A stretch of DNA of 64,000 nucleotides from Agrostemma githago (GCA_958450325.1 OY288254.1:37147577-37211576), one strand, 5' to 3'; counted from the first letter of the stretch, positions 31,886 through 44,262 are shown. The notes: generated by a model not told the origin, from the letters alone. Program-made: numbers and translations.

Positions 31886-32480
31886 TTATGGACCTCGATA
31901 ATCTTCCCAGCTGGAAGATAAGGTCTGGAGGTAGCCCCTAGGAAGTACCCCAAATTTTGCAGCAATGCTAGTGGTGAAGTAGGGCCTGAAGAGATATTCC
32001 TCCTCAATCATTCCCACGAAATCAAACCCCCAAAGGTCCGTGCGACCCGTGGCGTTGCAGCTAGCCACGGTCATACGGGTCGCCTCCAAGGTGATAACAC
32101 TATCATGCAGGGGCAACTTAATTTTTCGGTGGAGGGTGGAGGACACCACTTTGACAGCGTGAATCCATGGCCTTCCTAGGAGTAGATTGAAGGAAGAGGT
32201 GACGTCGATCACCTGGAATTCCAGCTCCTTTTCTAATGGGCCCGTTATGATTGTCAGTTTAACAACCCCAACTATCGACTTTGGGTTCCCATCAAAATCG
32301 TGGATGGTTAGAGCAGTTGTAATGTAGTCAGCCTCGGTAATGCCGAGGGCTTTAGCGGTCCTTAAATAAAGGACGTTGACTGTAGACCCATCATCAATTA
32401 GGGTCATCGGGAGGTACTTTCCGCGGCAAATCACCGTAATATAAAGGGCTAAATTGTGGGAAGCTCCAAACGGTGGCAAA
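31886..32480 (-). pseudogene. Aspartic protease of element C
   Basis: The active-site block is MTLIDDGSTVNVL with the usual Asp-Gly-Ser. The C-terminal block FNLLLGRPWIHAVKVVSSTL matches plant Ty3/gypsy proteases. The frame is open for 197 codons, so this domain is among the best preserved of element C. Confidence 0.85.
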
Positions 32481-33346
32481 TCGACTTCGGGAGAAGGTGA
32501 TTAATGGGTCTCCTTCCTTAATTTCGCCCTTCAAGTGGGGCAGGACCGTGGCTACCATTTCAGCAGGGGTAACCATAGAGTCGATCTTTATTTGATCGAG
32601 GGTCTTAGTAAGTGCCTCTCGATGCTCCTGTGAACTGACTAGGAGTTCCCATATAGTGAGGTCAACTCGGGTTTTCTTCAGTTGTTTCACGAGAGTCGTG
32701 TCGGTAGTCGGCTTCTCAGGGGCGACTTCCATCCTGACTGGCTCAGTGACGGTTGGATAGGGGTGTCCGTAGAGCTAGTAGCTTGATAGGGATGACCAGA
32801 GCGCGTGAGGTGGTTAATGGCTAGGACTTTGGACTTAGCCTTTCGGACCTCTTCACTGGTAATGGGGACAGTTTCCCCCTTGACGAGGTAGACGTCGTCC
32901 TCATCATCGAACCAGATCCCGTTCACTTATGGGATGAAAGGAGAGATAATATGGGAACAGTCGATCACCTCTTCGGTAAAGATAGCGTGGGAGCTGAAGG
33001 GATTATCCTTATTACTCGGTTTGTCCCCGGGCAAAGGAATCTTACCAATCTCGATCAGATTCTGAATAAGATGCTTCAACTTCCAACATTTTTCCGTATC
33101 ATGCCCGTTGCCCCAGTGGTATTGGCAATAGGCTTGGGCATTATAGTTCTTGGATCGTCCGTTGACTGGAACTTCAGAAGTTGGGCCTATCGGTTGGAAT
33201 AAGCCCTTAGAATATAGCCTTTGTACGACATAGGTATAAGTAGTACCTATATTGGTGAATACTAGAGGTGGGGTATTCTTCTTGGATGAGGCATCAAGTA
33301 GATTGACCTCATAAAAAATGTTGCGGGCTGCGAAAGTACAATACAA
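32394..33346 (-). pseudogene. gag: C-terminal half of gag and spacer of element C
   Basis: A zinc knuckle of the form C-x2-H-x4-H-x4-C (CQYHWGNGHDTEKC) is followed by WKLKHLIQNLIE. The same CHHC variant occurs in element D (CSFHQGPGHETQSC), so it is a family trait and not a mutation. The acidic block WFDDEDDVYLV and the linker to protease follow with frameshifts. The N-terminal capsid half lies 1.6 kb away at 34965-35815, separated by an AT-rich insert. Confidence 0.8.
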
Positions 33347-34964
33347 AGTATTAGATTCTTGTATAACCCGTCGATTAATCTGTTTGGTATTAATCTACAA
33401 AGTAAAATTACAAATTTGTATTGTTCTTGTTTCGTATAGATTGGCCAAAACCTTAATCTGCGGGCGCCAGATTAAGGTTTTGGCCCGAAAGGGCGTGGGT
33501 TCAAATCCCACTGTCAACAAGTACTCTTTTTTTTTTTTTTTTGGAATCTAGACGAAACATCCTCAACATCGACTTTGTCGGTCATTATATTCCTAAAAGT
33601 CAACATGATGTCTTCGTTCTTCTAAATTTTGTTCTGGTTTACTTGTTTTTTGCGAGTGTAATGGAATCCTCAAGAACTTGACAGAAACTACAATCCATAT
33701 TGCCCCATTTTATTCCACAATTTCCATTCCTTCAATGTAAACATCACAAAAACACATAATTCAACATTCAGACATGTTAGAAAAATCATAATTACGAAAT
33801 ACTATTTTTTTTATCGTTCACCATAATTTTATCGTTCTCTTTCCATGTGTAGTAAGTAAAATAAACCTCGATTTTATCTTTATAAAATGAACTTAACATA
33901 TCCATTATACTACTTCTATCATTTTCTTTAATGTTTAAATCAATTTATCAATGAGTATTAATAATACAAATACTGTGTCTCTGTTTCACTCAATGGTTAT
34001 CTATTGTCTTTTCAAGTAAGGACGATTTTAAACTTATGTAACTATTGAGAAAAAGATAGATGGACCATGGAATATATCATTAATATCACTAGTTTACTAT
34101 TTTTAATACAAACCTTTAGTTTAAGTGAATTGAACAAAGTATATTTTAATTGGTTTTCTTCGTACATACTTTAGGCTAAAATAAAAAGGAAAAAAGTATT
34201 ACACAAATTCTTGTTTGTGACGAAGAGATATCAGCCACAAACTTATACACTAACATGTCAAATACTCCGTATAATTATAGGAGGGATTAATAAAACGACT
34301 GTCCTATCTTACCAAATAAAATATTATACTCCCTATAACACATTTTATTTTTAAGATCAATATATCCAATTACCTTGAAAATGACCCATTTCTAAAAAGA
34401 TTGGGCAATAATGAAGCTAGAAGGTAAAAGATTATTCATTGACATCGTCAACATCCTAGATAATTGATAAATCATTTATCCATCATTGATAACATAGTAC
34501 TAGTAAGTATGCGCTCTTTTGTCTAGCATCAACGAGTTCATGCTAGATAGGAGGCATTGACATTGGCAGTTGACGGTGGTCGAACCGCAAGGACGGAATC
34601 GATCTTTTGATTGGCAGCTTTCAACTCGGCCTTGATTTCGGCCACCTCCGCACGAGTTTTCGCTCTGCCGCCACCAAGCTGTTTACCCCGTTAGAAATCT
34701 TGATAATTGTATCTATCCCTTGTCCCATCACTTCTCTCACCCAGTGAACCACGGCACAGAACCAAACGCTTAAGCATACCACCAATAATATCCACCACCA
34801 CTCCATCTATATCAATTCTGCACTCCAATTATGGAAATTCGATATTAATAATGGATAACTTATGTAAACACGGATCAAACAATAAAGAGTACCTTGTTTC
34901 AATCTCAATAGTGTTCGATATTGGTGTCGAGAAATGGTGACATAGAGGGCAAACATAGGTTTGT
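33347..34964. other. AT-rich insert between two gag halves
   Basis: The interval separates the capsid and knuckle halves of gag. It holds a tRNA-Leu-like fragment (33443-33530) and a 17-T run. From 33540 to 34560 it is AT-rich with no gene that I can support. At 34810-34621 the minus strand has a 61-codon frame starting MEWWWILLVVCLSVWF, which would be hydrophobic, but I do not recognise it. Insert ends and any target duplication were not resolved. Confidence 0.5.
33443..33530 (+). pseudogene. tRNA-Leu(AAG)-like 3' part with foldback replacing the D arm
   Basis: From 33463 the sequence reads as the 3' two-thirds of a plant tRNA-Leu: GCGCC, an anticodon arm CCAGATTAAGGTTTTGG with loop TTAAGGT (anticodon AAG), a variable arm CCCGAAAGGG, the B-box GGTTCAAATCC, and an acceptor strand TGTCAAC with A. 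A T-run at 33527 would be a Pol III terminator. The 5' part is replaced by GGCCAAAACCTTAATCTG (33443-33460), an exact reverse complement of 33468-33485. No 5' acceptor strand GTTGACA was found. It cannot fold as a tRNA. Confidence 0.75.
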
Positions 34965-35815
34965 TTATATAGCTTTTGGAACCCTACTTCTACAAGAGCC
35001 GTGTAAGGAAAGGCAACTTGGTTTGTTCAGGTAATCTTCAATCCTCATAGTCATTTCATTAAGGGTGGTGAAATTGGGTATGACAGCGTACCGGAGATGG
35101 ACTCGGTAGGAGGGGAGGAGGTACTTCACAAAAGCCTCCATCAAAGTTTTCTCACTAGGCTTATCGACCAGCTTCACGCTCTTGGCCCTCCAGCGTTGAA
35201 GGTTGGTAAAGCCTTCCTTGGGCTCCTGGGCCATAACCTCCACGGAGCGCATAGTGGTTTGGATCTCGGTGTTATCAGCATAAGTCCGAGCAAATTTCGT
35301 AGCCACGTCATCTCAAGTTGGGTATTTTTTCGGGTCTAGCCTGTACTACCAGGCTTGTGGGTGCTTCTCAAGGGATGCAGCAAAAAGGCTCTTAAACATA
35401 CTAGAGTCCACCCCATTGATAGCCATAAATTCCTTGAAGGTCCGCACATGTAGTAACAGGTCTTCAGTTCCCTCGAACATCGGCAAATCCGTGAGATTCA
35501 GGTTTGCGGGCAACTTATCGCTCACCGGGGAGTACTCACGGCAATTTTCCCGATGGATATTGTTACTCCCAAATAAGAGAACTTGTTCCTCTAGCCGGCG
35601 CACCGCGCTAACTAGTTCAGCCATGGGTCAAGTATTTCCGGTCCCGGTGTTATGAGTCCCTTGCTCTACAGTAGTCATACGAGCATTGATGGCCGTTTGA
35701 TCGACCCTTATTGCTACAAGTTGAGCCTCGATCTTAGTTTGCTTGGAGACCATGGTGTCCATCGAAGTTTTCAAGTTGTTCAAAGCTTGCTCCATTCTGT
35801 GTCTGGTTGACGGTG
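34965..35815 (-). pseudogene. gag: Tat gag N-terminal (capsid) half
   Basis: This is homologous to the gag at 7161-8042: a coiled-coil-like start (MEQALNNLKTSMDTMVSKQ), then LPMFEGTEDLLLHVRTFKEF, a region corresponding to RLDPKKYPT, and LQRWRAKSVKLVDKPSEKTL. It has a stop before PMAELVS and another after KKYPT, so it is broken in at least two places. Upstream it abuts the truncated RT of element D at about 35840 with no leader, PBS or LTR between them. Confidence 0.8.
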
Positions 35816-35840
35816 GCCTGTTTGTAAGAATACCACGTAA

Positions 35841-36640
35841 TCAGGCTTTTATTTTGGAGGGGTCTATCTCAATTCCTCGCTGGCTCACTACGTGACCTAA
35901 AAGTTTCCCCGATGTGACCCCAAAGGCGCATTTTTGTGTGTTAAGCCTCATATTATACTGGCGTAGGCGTTTGAAGAATTTTTCAAGGGCCGAGAGGTGC
36001 CCTTCTCGATCTTGGGATTTAATTATCATGTCATCTACATACACCTCGACTTCTTTGTGCATCATGTCGTGTAAAAGTGTGGTTGTCGTTCTTTGGTAGG
36101 TTGCCCCGGCATTTTTAAGTCCAAAAGGCATTACCGAGTAACAATAGGTTCCCCAAGGTGTGGTGAAGGCTGTTTTAGACATTTCCTCTTTTGCCATTTT
36201 TATTTGATTATACCCAGCATACCCGTCCATGAAAGAAAGTAGGGCGTGATCGGCGGTATTATCTACCAGGATATCTATATGAGGTAAGGGGAAGTCATCC
36301 CTTGGGTTGGCTTTGTTAAGGTCTCGGAAATCTATACAGACCCGAAATCTCCCGTCCTTTTTGGGGATGGGGACTATGTTGGCTACCCAATCGGAGTATT
36401 CGGAAACGTGTATGAACCCGGTCTTAAATTGTTTATCTACTTCCTCCTTGACCTTAAGGGCCCACTCGGGTCGCATGCGGCGTAAATTTTGTTTTACTGG
36501 TTTATACCCGGGTTTGATTGGGATTCGATGTTCGGCTATATCTCTGTCTATGCCCAGCATGTCTTTGTAAGACCAGGCGAAAACGTCTTTGTATTGCGTG
36601 AGTAAGTCCGTGAGTTGCTCTCTCTCAGTGGGATCTAAGG
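35841..36640 (-). pseudogene. Reverse transcriptase of element D, truncated after the palm
   Basis: The RT frame is open: IPIKPGYKPVKQNLRRM, FRVCIDFRDLNKANPRDDFP, MPFGLKNAGATYQRT, and YVDDMIIKS at about 36030. It ends at QRGIEIDPSKIKA, where the sequence switches to gag at 35840. All later RT parts, RNase H and integrase of element D are missing. The RT is better preserved than that of element C and is distinct in sequence, so these are two subfamilies or separate copies. Confidence 0.88.
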
Positions 36641-37440
36641 AGGTTCCTATTTTTCAGGATTTGGGTTTCCGAGGGAGTTCCGACGTTTATGGATTCGGTG
36701 TCTTCGATTACCGGGGCTTCTAACTCTTGTATGGCCAACTCTCTTAAGGTTTCTGGTGGGAGGTGAGTGTCGTAAGAGTCGTTTTGGTCATTTTTTTGTT
36801 TGTTATCAATAATGGCATTGCATATTAAGTGCGACGAGTCATAAGCGAAATTATTTTTATTATTAGTTAAATCGAGCATGTCGAGGACTTTGGATAAGGA
36901 GACTCTCTGTTCGTTTGACAGAGATAACATTACCGTGATTTCCGGGACAGGCCCCGGTTCATCCTGAACAGACACAAATGTATATGGAAGAAAAACAATA
37001 CTAGACTTTTGGCCCGTTTCAGACTCAGACTCGGACTCTGTTTCGGATTCGAACTCTTCGAAAATCCTTCCCTCTCCCGTGGTTATCTTGAACTTCCTAC
37101 CATTCTCGTTGGTCCATATGACGGATTTCCTCCACCCTCTACCCTCTTGACTTTTGTCGGTATTGACGATGAGGGCGATGGGGTCGAATTGCTTGCCAGT
37201 CATGACCACATTAACTAACTCACTGGTATTCACGGGCACAAAACATTCTTCCCCGAATAAGAGACTATTGGCCAAGCCGTCCATACAAGGTGTGTGTTTG
37301 GGTTTTGAGGTGTTAGGTATGGTTTCCGGGATGAAGTAACAATCTCGGAATTCCCTTGATGTAGGTTGGTTCGGGAAATCCAATGTAAGGTTCGTGGTCG
37401 CCTTCTTTTACGAAACATCCATTTAGGGTGAGGTCATATG
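36625..37440 (-). pseudogene. Protease-RT linker of element D
   Basis: Contains an acidic Ser-Glu repeat (EFESETESESESETGQ) and the block ESINVGTPSETQ shared with element C. It is open for 252 codons and joins protease to RT with frameshifts at both ends. It is probably a spacer of the polyprotein; no enzymatic motif is visible. Confidence 0.7.
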
Positions 37441-37514
37441 GCGGGATTTGGATGCCCTCAGTTTTTCGTGTGTGCGTTCACGTATTTCGCCTTCGGTTGC
37501 GGGGTACCCAAAGC

Positions 37515-39209
37515 CTATCGTGTGGGTTTGTCCGATAGGTCATGGAGTTTACTTGCGGTGCTGGGATTTTTTCCTAGTGACAACCCCGGGAAAAGCCCCT
37601 GCTGTCTCATCATAAAGTTGATGGCTAGGTTCGAGTTCTGACCAAAGTCGAACGGGGCTAGGTCTTGTTCTAACAGTTTTACTACGTGAAATCCCCTTAA
37701 CTCGGTATCGGCGTCTTCCATGACTTGCGAGGTGGTGGATTTTTCTACAAAGGCTCTCATGGGGGAGGCATGAATGGTGACTATTTCACCATTGATGGGA
37801 ACTTTCACCTTTTGGTGTAGGGTCGATGGTATGGCTTTAAGGGCATGGATCCAAGGATGCCCTAGGATCATATTGTAAGATCAGGTTTTGAGGTCTAAAA
37901 CTTGAAAGTCCATTTCCCTCTCTATGGGCCCTACAATGGTATTAAGGGTGGCGACCCCTACGACCGGACGCCTCGTGCCATCATAGGCGCGCACTCTAGA
38001 CTCGGTGGGTATGAAGTCGGTGTCTGACATTCCTAAGGCGCGGGCGGTTTGGAGAGGGATTACGCTTACGGCGGAACCGTCATCCACAAGGGTCATGGGC
38101 ACCTTCTTGCCTAAACAGGTTACTGTGACGTAAAGGGCTAGATTGTGTTTTGGTCCAAAGGGGGGGAGGTCTTCGTTGGAGAAGGTTATAGGATCCTTTA
38201 GTTCATTGGCTTCTTGAAGAACATGTTCTACCATGTCTTCAGGTGTAATGGTTAAGGATATGTTCATTCTTCCCAAGGCTTGGACTAGGGCCATGCGGTG
38301 ATTATAAGAGCTAGCTATGAGTTGCCATATGGAAAGGTCGATTTTGGCCTTTTGTAGCTGTTTGACTATTTGTACCTCAGGAGTGGTAATTGGGATTTCG
38401 TCGGTGGTTGGGGTGTTTTCAAGAGCGTGATTGGCGTTCGGTATGTCGACCGTGACGTTTTGGTAGGGCCGCCCAGATCTAATGACGTGGCTTATGTCTT
38501 TGGTTTGGGTGATCGTTGGGGGGATCGATACTATTGGTTCGTGGATGTAGACATTATCATCGTCATCTGCCCATACCCCATGTATGGCGTGATCGCGTTG
38601 GTATTGCTCATAATTAATTGTGCCAAATTGAATGTATGATGGCTTTTCAGAAGGGGGGAAGGCTCCCTCTTCAATTAGGTTTTGGATGGAATGCCTTAGT
38701 TTGGTGCAAGATTGGGTTTCGTGTCCTGGCCCTTGGTGAAAGGAGCAGAAGGCCTTAGGATCCCATGATTTGCTTCTTTGTCCTAGAGGGATTTCGGGTA
38801 CAGGTTCTAGAGGGGATAGTAGGCCATGTTTGATGGCGGTGGCTAAAGCTTCATCATAGGGGATGTCTAAGTGGGCGAACTTTCTAGGAGTTTTCTTCTT
38901 TTGGGGAGCGCTACTCCGGCCTACATGGATTGGTGGACGATTTTGGGTTTTGGTTGGGAGGGAATCCATCCGCTCATTGAGGTTATGAATAGAGACCTCA
39001 ATAGAAGTCACAGAGGTGACGAGGTTGTAAACCGTATGAGTTAGATCTTTGATACTGAAATTCGGGACTGGAGTCATGGTGGAGGATGATCTCTGCAAGA
39101 TAACATCGGGAATCAGGGAGGTTTCATTGGACGTCATAGGGACTCGAAGGATGCTCGGGACCGAACGACGCAGGAATGAGACCCTTGACCTGCGGGTGTG
39201 TGGGGTCAC
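37515..39209 (-). pseudogene. gag end and aspartic protease of element D
   Basis: A 442-codon open frame (39209-37881) has the CHHC knuckle CSFHQGPGHETQSC followed by LRHSIQNLIEEGAFP, the acidic block GVWADDDDNVYIHEP, a linker and the protease active site MTLVDDGSAVSV. A stop at 37880 separates the final protease block MILGHPWIHALKAI. The frame begins in a short unrelated-looking segment, so the capsid domain of gag is deleted. The knuckle and protease are well preserved. Confidence 0.82.
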
Positions 39210-40683
39210 TGATTTAGGGACTCGGTGTTTAGACTCTTGGTGTACTCGACGAGACGCCTAATGAATTTTAAGTCTCTGTAATGAGACGATATGACACAAA
39301 CCTCATAGGTGAGGTTTAAAGAGGACTTCTCAAAAGGAGACGTCCCAAAACATAAGACCTCGAGTAGAGGCGATCCTAGTAACTAACATGGACAGTTAAT
39401 CACACGGTTGTATGACGTACGAAATTGATCGCGATCCCGGCTCAGGATCAAAGAATTTTGATATTTTTCGAAAACGACCGATACATGCAGAGGAAAAGTT
39501 TTTCTTCGAAAGATGGTTTCGTAAAATTAGGGTGACGATGGTGTGGTATCATCGTTAGTGATGCGAAATGCGCGTTGCTGTGTGTGTGTCGGGAATCCGA
39601 CGATAGCAAAAGTGTAAACGTTTTTTTTAAAGGAACATGGTCCTTGGGTGGACTGGTTTTAAAAATGACGAAGTGACTTTTTATCGAGACTACTATTAAT
39701 TAGCTAGTTCGATAGTGGATGTGTGTGGTGCTTTAAAGGTGTGACTAAATCCTTGTCAAGGGTTTAGGTAGTGAATAGTTTTTTTTTTGAAAAAAGTTGT
39801 TTTTTAAAAAAAAACGAGTGATCCACGTTTGTCGGTGGCAATAACATTCGACAATGGATCGTGGCGTGTTGTGAAAAAAAATGTTTCGAGAATGTAACCT
39901 TTTTGGGTTCCTTGACTTCATTAATTGAAGCTTCGGTCGTGTTAACGGTATGTGTGTAAATAAACTTCTTCTTTTTTTCAAAATAAAATGTAACCGTTTG
40001 GTGTGCCTTGATCCCATTAATTGGGAGTTTCGGTAATATTAACGGTGTTTGTTGTTTGACGGGTTTTATTTTAGCCATGCGACGGCGTTCAAAAATGTAT
40101 TTCTTTTTTCTTTGAAAACGTTGAGTGTAAAATTTGCCATGACAACGGCGTCTCAAAATGTTTTTTTGTTAGAAATCATGACTTGACCGGAGTATCGGTG
40201 TTTCAGAAATCATTTTGGAAAGATGAGATATTTTCGAAAATGGAATTGGGTGTGGTTGAATATGTTGGCGTGGTTGAATCCGAATTTTAGTGGTTTATTT
40301 GGGTTGGATTGTTCAAACACGCTACACATAACTAGGAATGCATACACTCATGCAGGATGCAGACTCAGGTAGGTTTAGGGTAGGCTACCGCCCACGAATA
40401 GTCTTTACTAGGCATTGACAATGATATGGGGAGACGAGTGTCATACCGTCCATTCGGAACAATCTGCTTATTATTCCCGCGGGGTACGCGTTAGGCAGTC
40501 GGAGTGTCAATCGAGGATCTCTCCGCGTGTCCCTAAAGATCTTACCACGAAGAGGTCGATTGGTCCTGATATCGGTTAGGGTGGGCTTTTTAGGGCCAAA
40601 ACCTGTAGTGACCACAACTAGGAACTAAGAGATGAGCTTCACCGACCTCGTTCAAGTTACACCAACACTGGAAACTTGTTTCC
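39210..40683 (-). mobile_element. 5' leader of element D
   Basis: Non-coding leader between PBS and gag, homologous to the leader of element E at 51951-53314 (shared blocks include GGTTGTATGACGTA and TTAGGGCCAAAACC). It contains repeated short variants of GGTAACATT-type text near 39900-40150. I see no gene. Confidence 0.6.
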
Positions 40684-40707
40684 AAATCCCAAGCGGAGTT
40701 GCCAAAA
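40684..40707 (-). other. Degenerate primer binding site, tRNA-Arg type (element D)
   Basis: The minus strand reads TTTTGGCAACTCCGCTTGGG directly after the LTR. Element E has the intact form TTGGCGACTCCGCTGGGG at the same place. Tat/Ogre elements are known to use a tRNA-Arg primer. Confidence 0.75.
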
Positions 40708-42877
40708 TGTGGACGTCCGTCTGCACCGCCCAGCGCCCCGCGCGGGACCTACCTGGTTTTTCAACGTGTGGCGGCGGCCACCCACGCAGCCCCCTCCCTG
40801 TCGAGAGCCGGTCCGATCTCGCATACGGGGCGATGTGTCGGACCTCGATTTGGATGACGATCCGGACTTGTACTTGACGGGTGGGGGCATCCGTGTTTCC
40901 GTTTGGGAATCGATCGAGTCGTGGTTGTAAATGTTTAAAGACCATTTTGTTTGGTAAGGCGACCTTTTTAGTGAACTGAAGTTGTTGCTGATTTGTGGAG
41001 TCGCCACCGAGTCAATTATGGGGACTCGGAAACCGTTCAAGTCAGCTTTGATCCCTTGCTGGCTCAAACTTGAGTGGCACGGGTCCTAAAGATAAAGACT
41101 TGTACCCTTAAGCACTCCATGCCTGGAATGACTCTCATTGCCAATAGTTTCGGACATTCGGAAACTGTCGATTCTGAGTAAGGGGTGAGGGTACGTATTG
41201 GGAAGCCAACATCCGATAGATGTCAACGCCCAATCCCTCCCGCACTATAGTGGCCTCTACTAATCAATCGGTGGGCTGATATCCTAGTTCTTTTGTTGTG
41301 GTGGAAATACTGTAACATTCGTTGTTTTAACCCTAAACCTTTTGCTATGTCGGTTGTTTAAGGACAAATAAGTTTTGTCGTCAAAGTAGTTGTGTTTACA
41401 TTCTTTGCATGCGATTTCACGTGAAAAGCAGGCCATGAAAAGATGCACGTAGGAGAATAGAGAGAGTACTAGTATTATACGTATTAGCAAATCAGTTTTA
41501 ACGCGATAATACAAATAGTAGTCATTCTCGTGGTATACCTTACCTGGTATTCTGCTTAAGATGCGTCGGTTCAGTATTAATAGAGATGCGTCGAACCTAA
41601 TAAGGCGAGCACCGGGACTAATATGGAACCCGACCATCACTTTGTTCAGTTTTAGTTGTTTTATGTTTTGAATTCCGTCTTAGGTGATTTAGCATGCGAT
41701 TATAAGGTCATAAAAGCAATAAACCATACGAAAAACTGTAAATGTGAATGTAAGTAAATCACATAGTGAGGAGTTGCACCCTCGGAGTATACACTAAACA
41801 GGACACGACGTATAAACAATTTTGAAAACGGATTTCGGAATTACTCGGGTCTATTTAGTGTGTTTTAGTGTTTGCGATTGAAGTTGGGACGTTACGTATT
41901 TTAGTAGACGTTTGTGGGCCTAGTGCCCACATCTGGTGTTGTCGTAGTGCATAATAATAGAAAGTGCGAATATGGAAAGTTTTGTTTAGATGGAAACCTA
42001 GTGACGATACGACTTCGACAGGCGGATCCCCCTAGCTTGACCAGTTATTCCGGCAGAGTTCCGTTACCGTTTGGCCTTCCCGCGGCTATTCCGGCAGAGC
42101 TTCTTTACTATTTGCTAGTTCTGCGGCTAATCCGACAGAATCTGCGTACTAGTTTTGAGCTAGTCGATCACAGGCACTTCGGTATCGAGTGGAGTGCTCG
42201 AAGGTGAGGAGTAGCGTCGATGTCGCTTTTATTGTCGGAACTACGATGGAGTGGATCGTTTGCCTCGGGTGTCGGAGTGCGAGCCCTTAGCGAAAATTTT
42301 GAGGGGGAAGAGAAGATTGAATGAAGTGTGTTCAAATGAGGGCGTGAAGGGGGGATATTTATAGGTATTTTCGGCCCTCGTCGCCCATATAGGCGCCCGA
42401 GCTGGGGCGTACTAAGACTCAGGCGCTTGGGTCTGGGCGTGGGGAGACCCAGGCGCGTCAGGTGGTGCGGTTGGAATTCTGAGTATACGGTTTTGATACT
42501 TTCCAAAACCGAGAGGGATGAGTGTGATATGATTCTTGGGGATTAAGTTTACCACGGGTTTGACCTAACGCCGTGGGTTTAGTGGGCCTTGGGCGTTCAT
42601 CCCGAGGTTCGCTTGGCGCGGTGTTGACTTGGCTCGAGTTTCAGGACCGACTCGGGGTCCCGGTGTCATAATTGACTCTAATTAGTGTCTATGCGAGCGT
42701 AACGACACGACTAAGGCTGCCATCATGTTAGTTTAATTTGCTCGAGTAATTTATTTGATCCGTTCTATAGAAAAACTATCTAGAACACCGCGAACCCGCA
42801 TCGCGTTGCAGACCTATCGTCATCGGGTGTTTGTTGGGCACTTCTGCAGCCACCAGGTCCAAATCTGGGTGTCTACA
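40708..42877 (-). repeat. 5' LTR of element D
   Basis: On minus it starts TGTAGACACCCAG at 42877 and ends CGTCCACA next to the PBS, 2170 bp. A TATA box (minus TATAAATA) lies at 42363-42356. Just upstream of it, on the same strand sense, is an imperfect 30-bp tandem repeat with AGGCGC words. A block at 41140-41260 is the reverse-oriented counterpart of the conserved GGGAAGCC stretch of the Retand-like LTRs, so D is a diverged member of that group. Confidence 0.82.
42390..42462 (-). promoter_or_regulatory. 30-bp repeat with AGGCGC words upstream of the element D TATA box
   Basis: AGGCGC starts at 42391, 42421 and 42451, exactly 30 bp apart, with GGGCGT at the same offset in the first two units. 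The TATA box lies about 30 bp away on the promoter side. Confidence 0.8.
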
Positions 42878-44262
42878 GATACTCTTATTGAACTCACCTA
42901 ATGACCTTAATGAAGGCACGATGCCTGGTATACCCTAATTGGAAGAGCACGCTGTTGTTGACATTTGCAGAGTTTTAAATTCTGACCTAGGTTATTCTGA
43001 CTTAGGTTAATCATTGGCAGGGGGTATGATGTTAATAAGCCTACCATGTAGGCCTGCAGGGAACACATATGATACTCCATGTTACATACTTACATGTCCC
43101 TATTTGCCATACCTTTCTAGAGCATATTCCGGTTTGTAATAAGCTCTATGGGTTTTACTCATAACTTTACACTTTGTGGTGGTTGTTAGCAACCTTGCTT
43201 GATTAATTGTCTATTCTTCTATACAGACTTACTTAGTAAACTTGGCCGATCCCCCACGCGAAGCTATCAAATGTATAGGGTCGCTCGCTGAAATTGGCTG
43301 GTAATTTTTCTCCAAGTCTTTGTTCCCTTTCCCTAGTTTGCTGGTTAGTTTAGGTTTTGAGCTGATGCTTGCTTCATGTTCCCATAGCAAGGATCATTTT
43401 CCTGGGTGCTCTATTGAGTATAGTTGTGCCTTTTTCGCGCAATTAAATGTAGATTTTTATTTGTTCATATGAACGTCTTATGTCGCAAGTAAGAATCATA
43501 TCCTCAACCACATTGGTATGGGTCTATTTGACTCATACATCGTAAATTCGTAATAGTGTAGGCAATAAACACAACTACTCCGTACAAATTTATGATATAC
43601 TTTTAACTAGGAGTGTGAGCTATTCAGTTCTAGTTCAACCGGTCATTATTTCATCACTCCTTTGTTAAATTCAGGCTCATGATTATTCTACTCCACGTGC
43701 ATATGTTTAGATAGGATTATAGGAACCCGATAAAAAAAAACTAACATGTACTTGTGTGGCAATAGAGGATTACTGCCACTCTCTATGAGAGCTAGAATAA
43801 AAACTCTGGCGTTATTTGTTTACATTACCATCTTATTTTGACTTAGGTTATTCTATTATAATGATTTAATTTGATCTTTCTTATCTCGTGGTAGGTCGAT
43901 AAGGGGGTACGGATAGAGAGGAGGTACAAGAAAGAATAGTAAAGCACCACAGTTGGGTTAATGTTTTCACTTATATGCCTGAATTTTGTGACTTATTCCT
44001 AATTTCCACTGTATTATGATTAACATCTGTGCCTTGTTAATGTCGATTTGATTGCTCATCTATCGATTTGTTGTAAATAAGTTGTGATATGTTCACTTTC
44101 AGATGATTTTTGTCCTGCATGATGTGATTTCTGCTTGTTCTTGGAGTTCTTTGTGATTTATGCTTAGATTGTTGCAACTTCTAATCATGTTCTTGTTCAA
44201 AGTTGCAATTTATATGTTTTCGCTTTATTTCGTCTGAATTTTAGGATTTTTGTGTCATTTAG

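Noticed and set aside
41005..41017. TGGCGACTCCAC as the primer site of element D
   Set aside because: The solo LTR target duplication and the better site at 40684-40707 show that this word is inside the LTR.
40652..41067. Several frames of 80-136 codons on both strands
   Set aside because: They lie across the PBS and LTR end of element D; overlapping on both strands with no domain.
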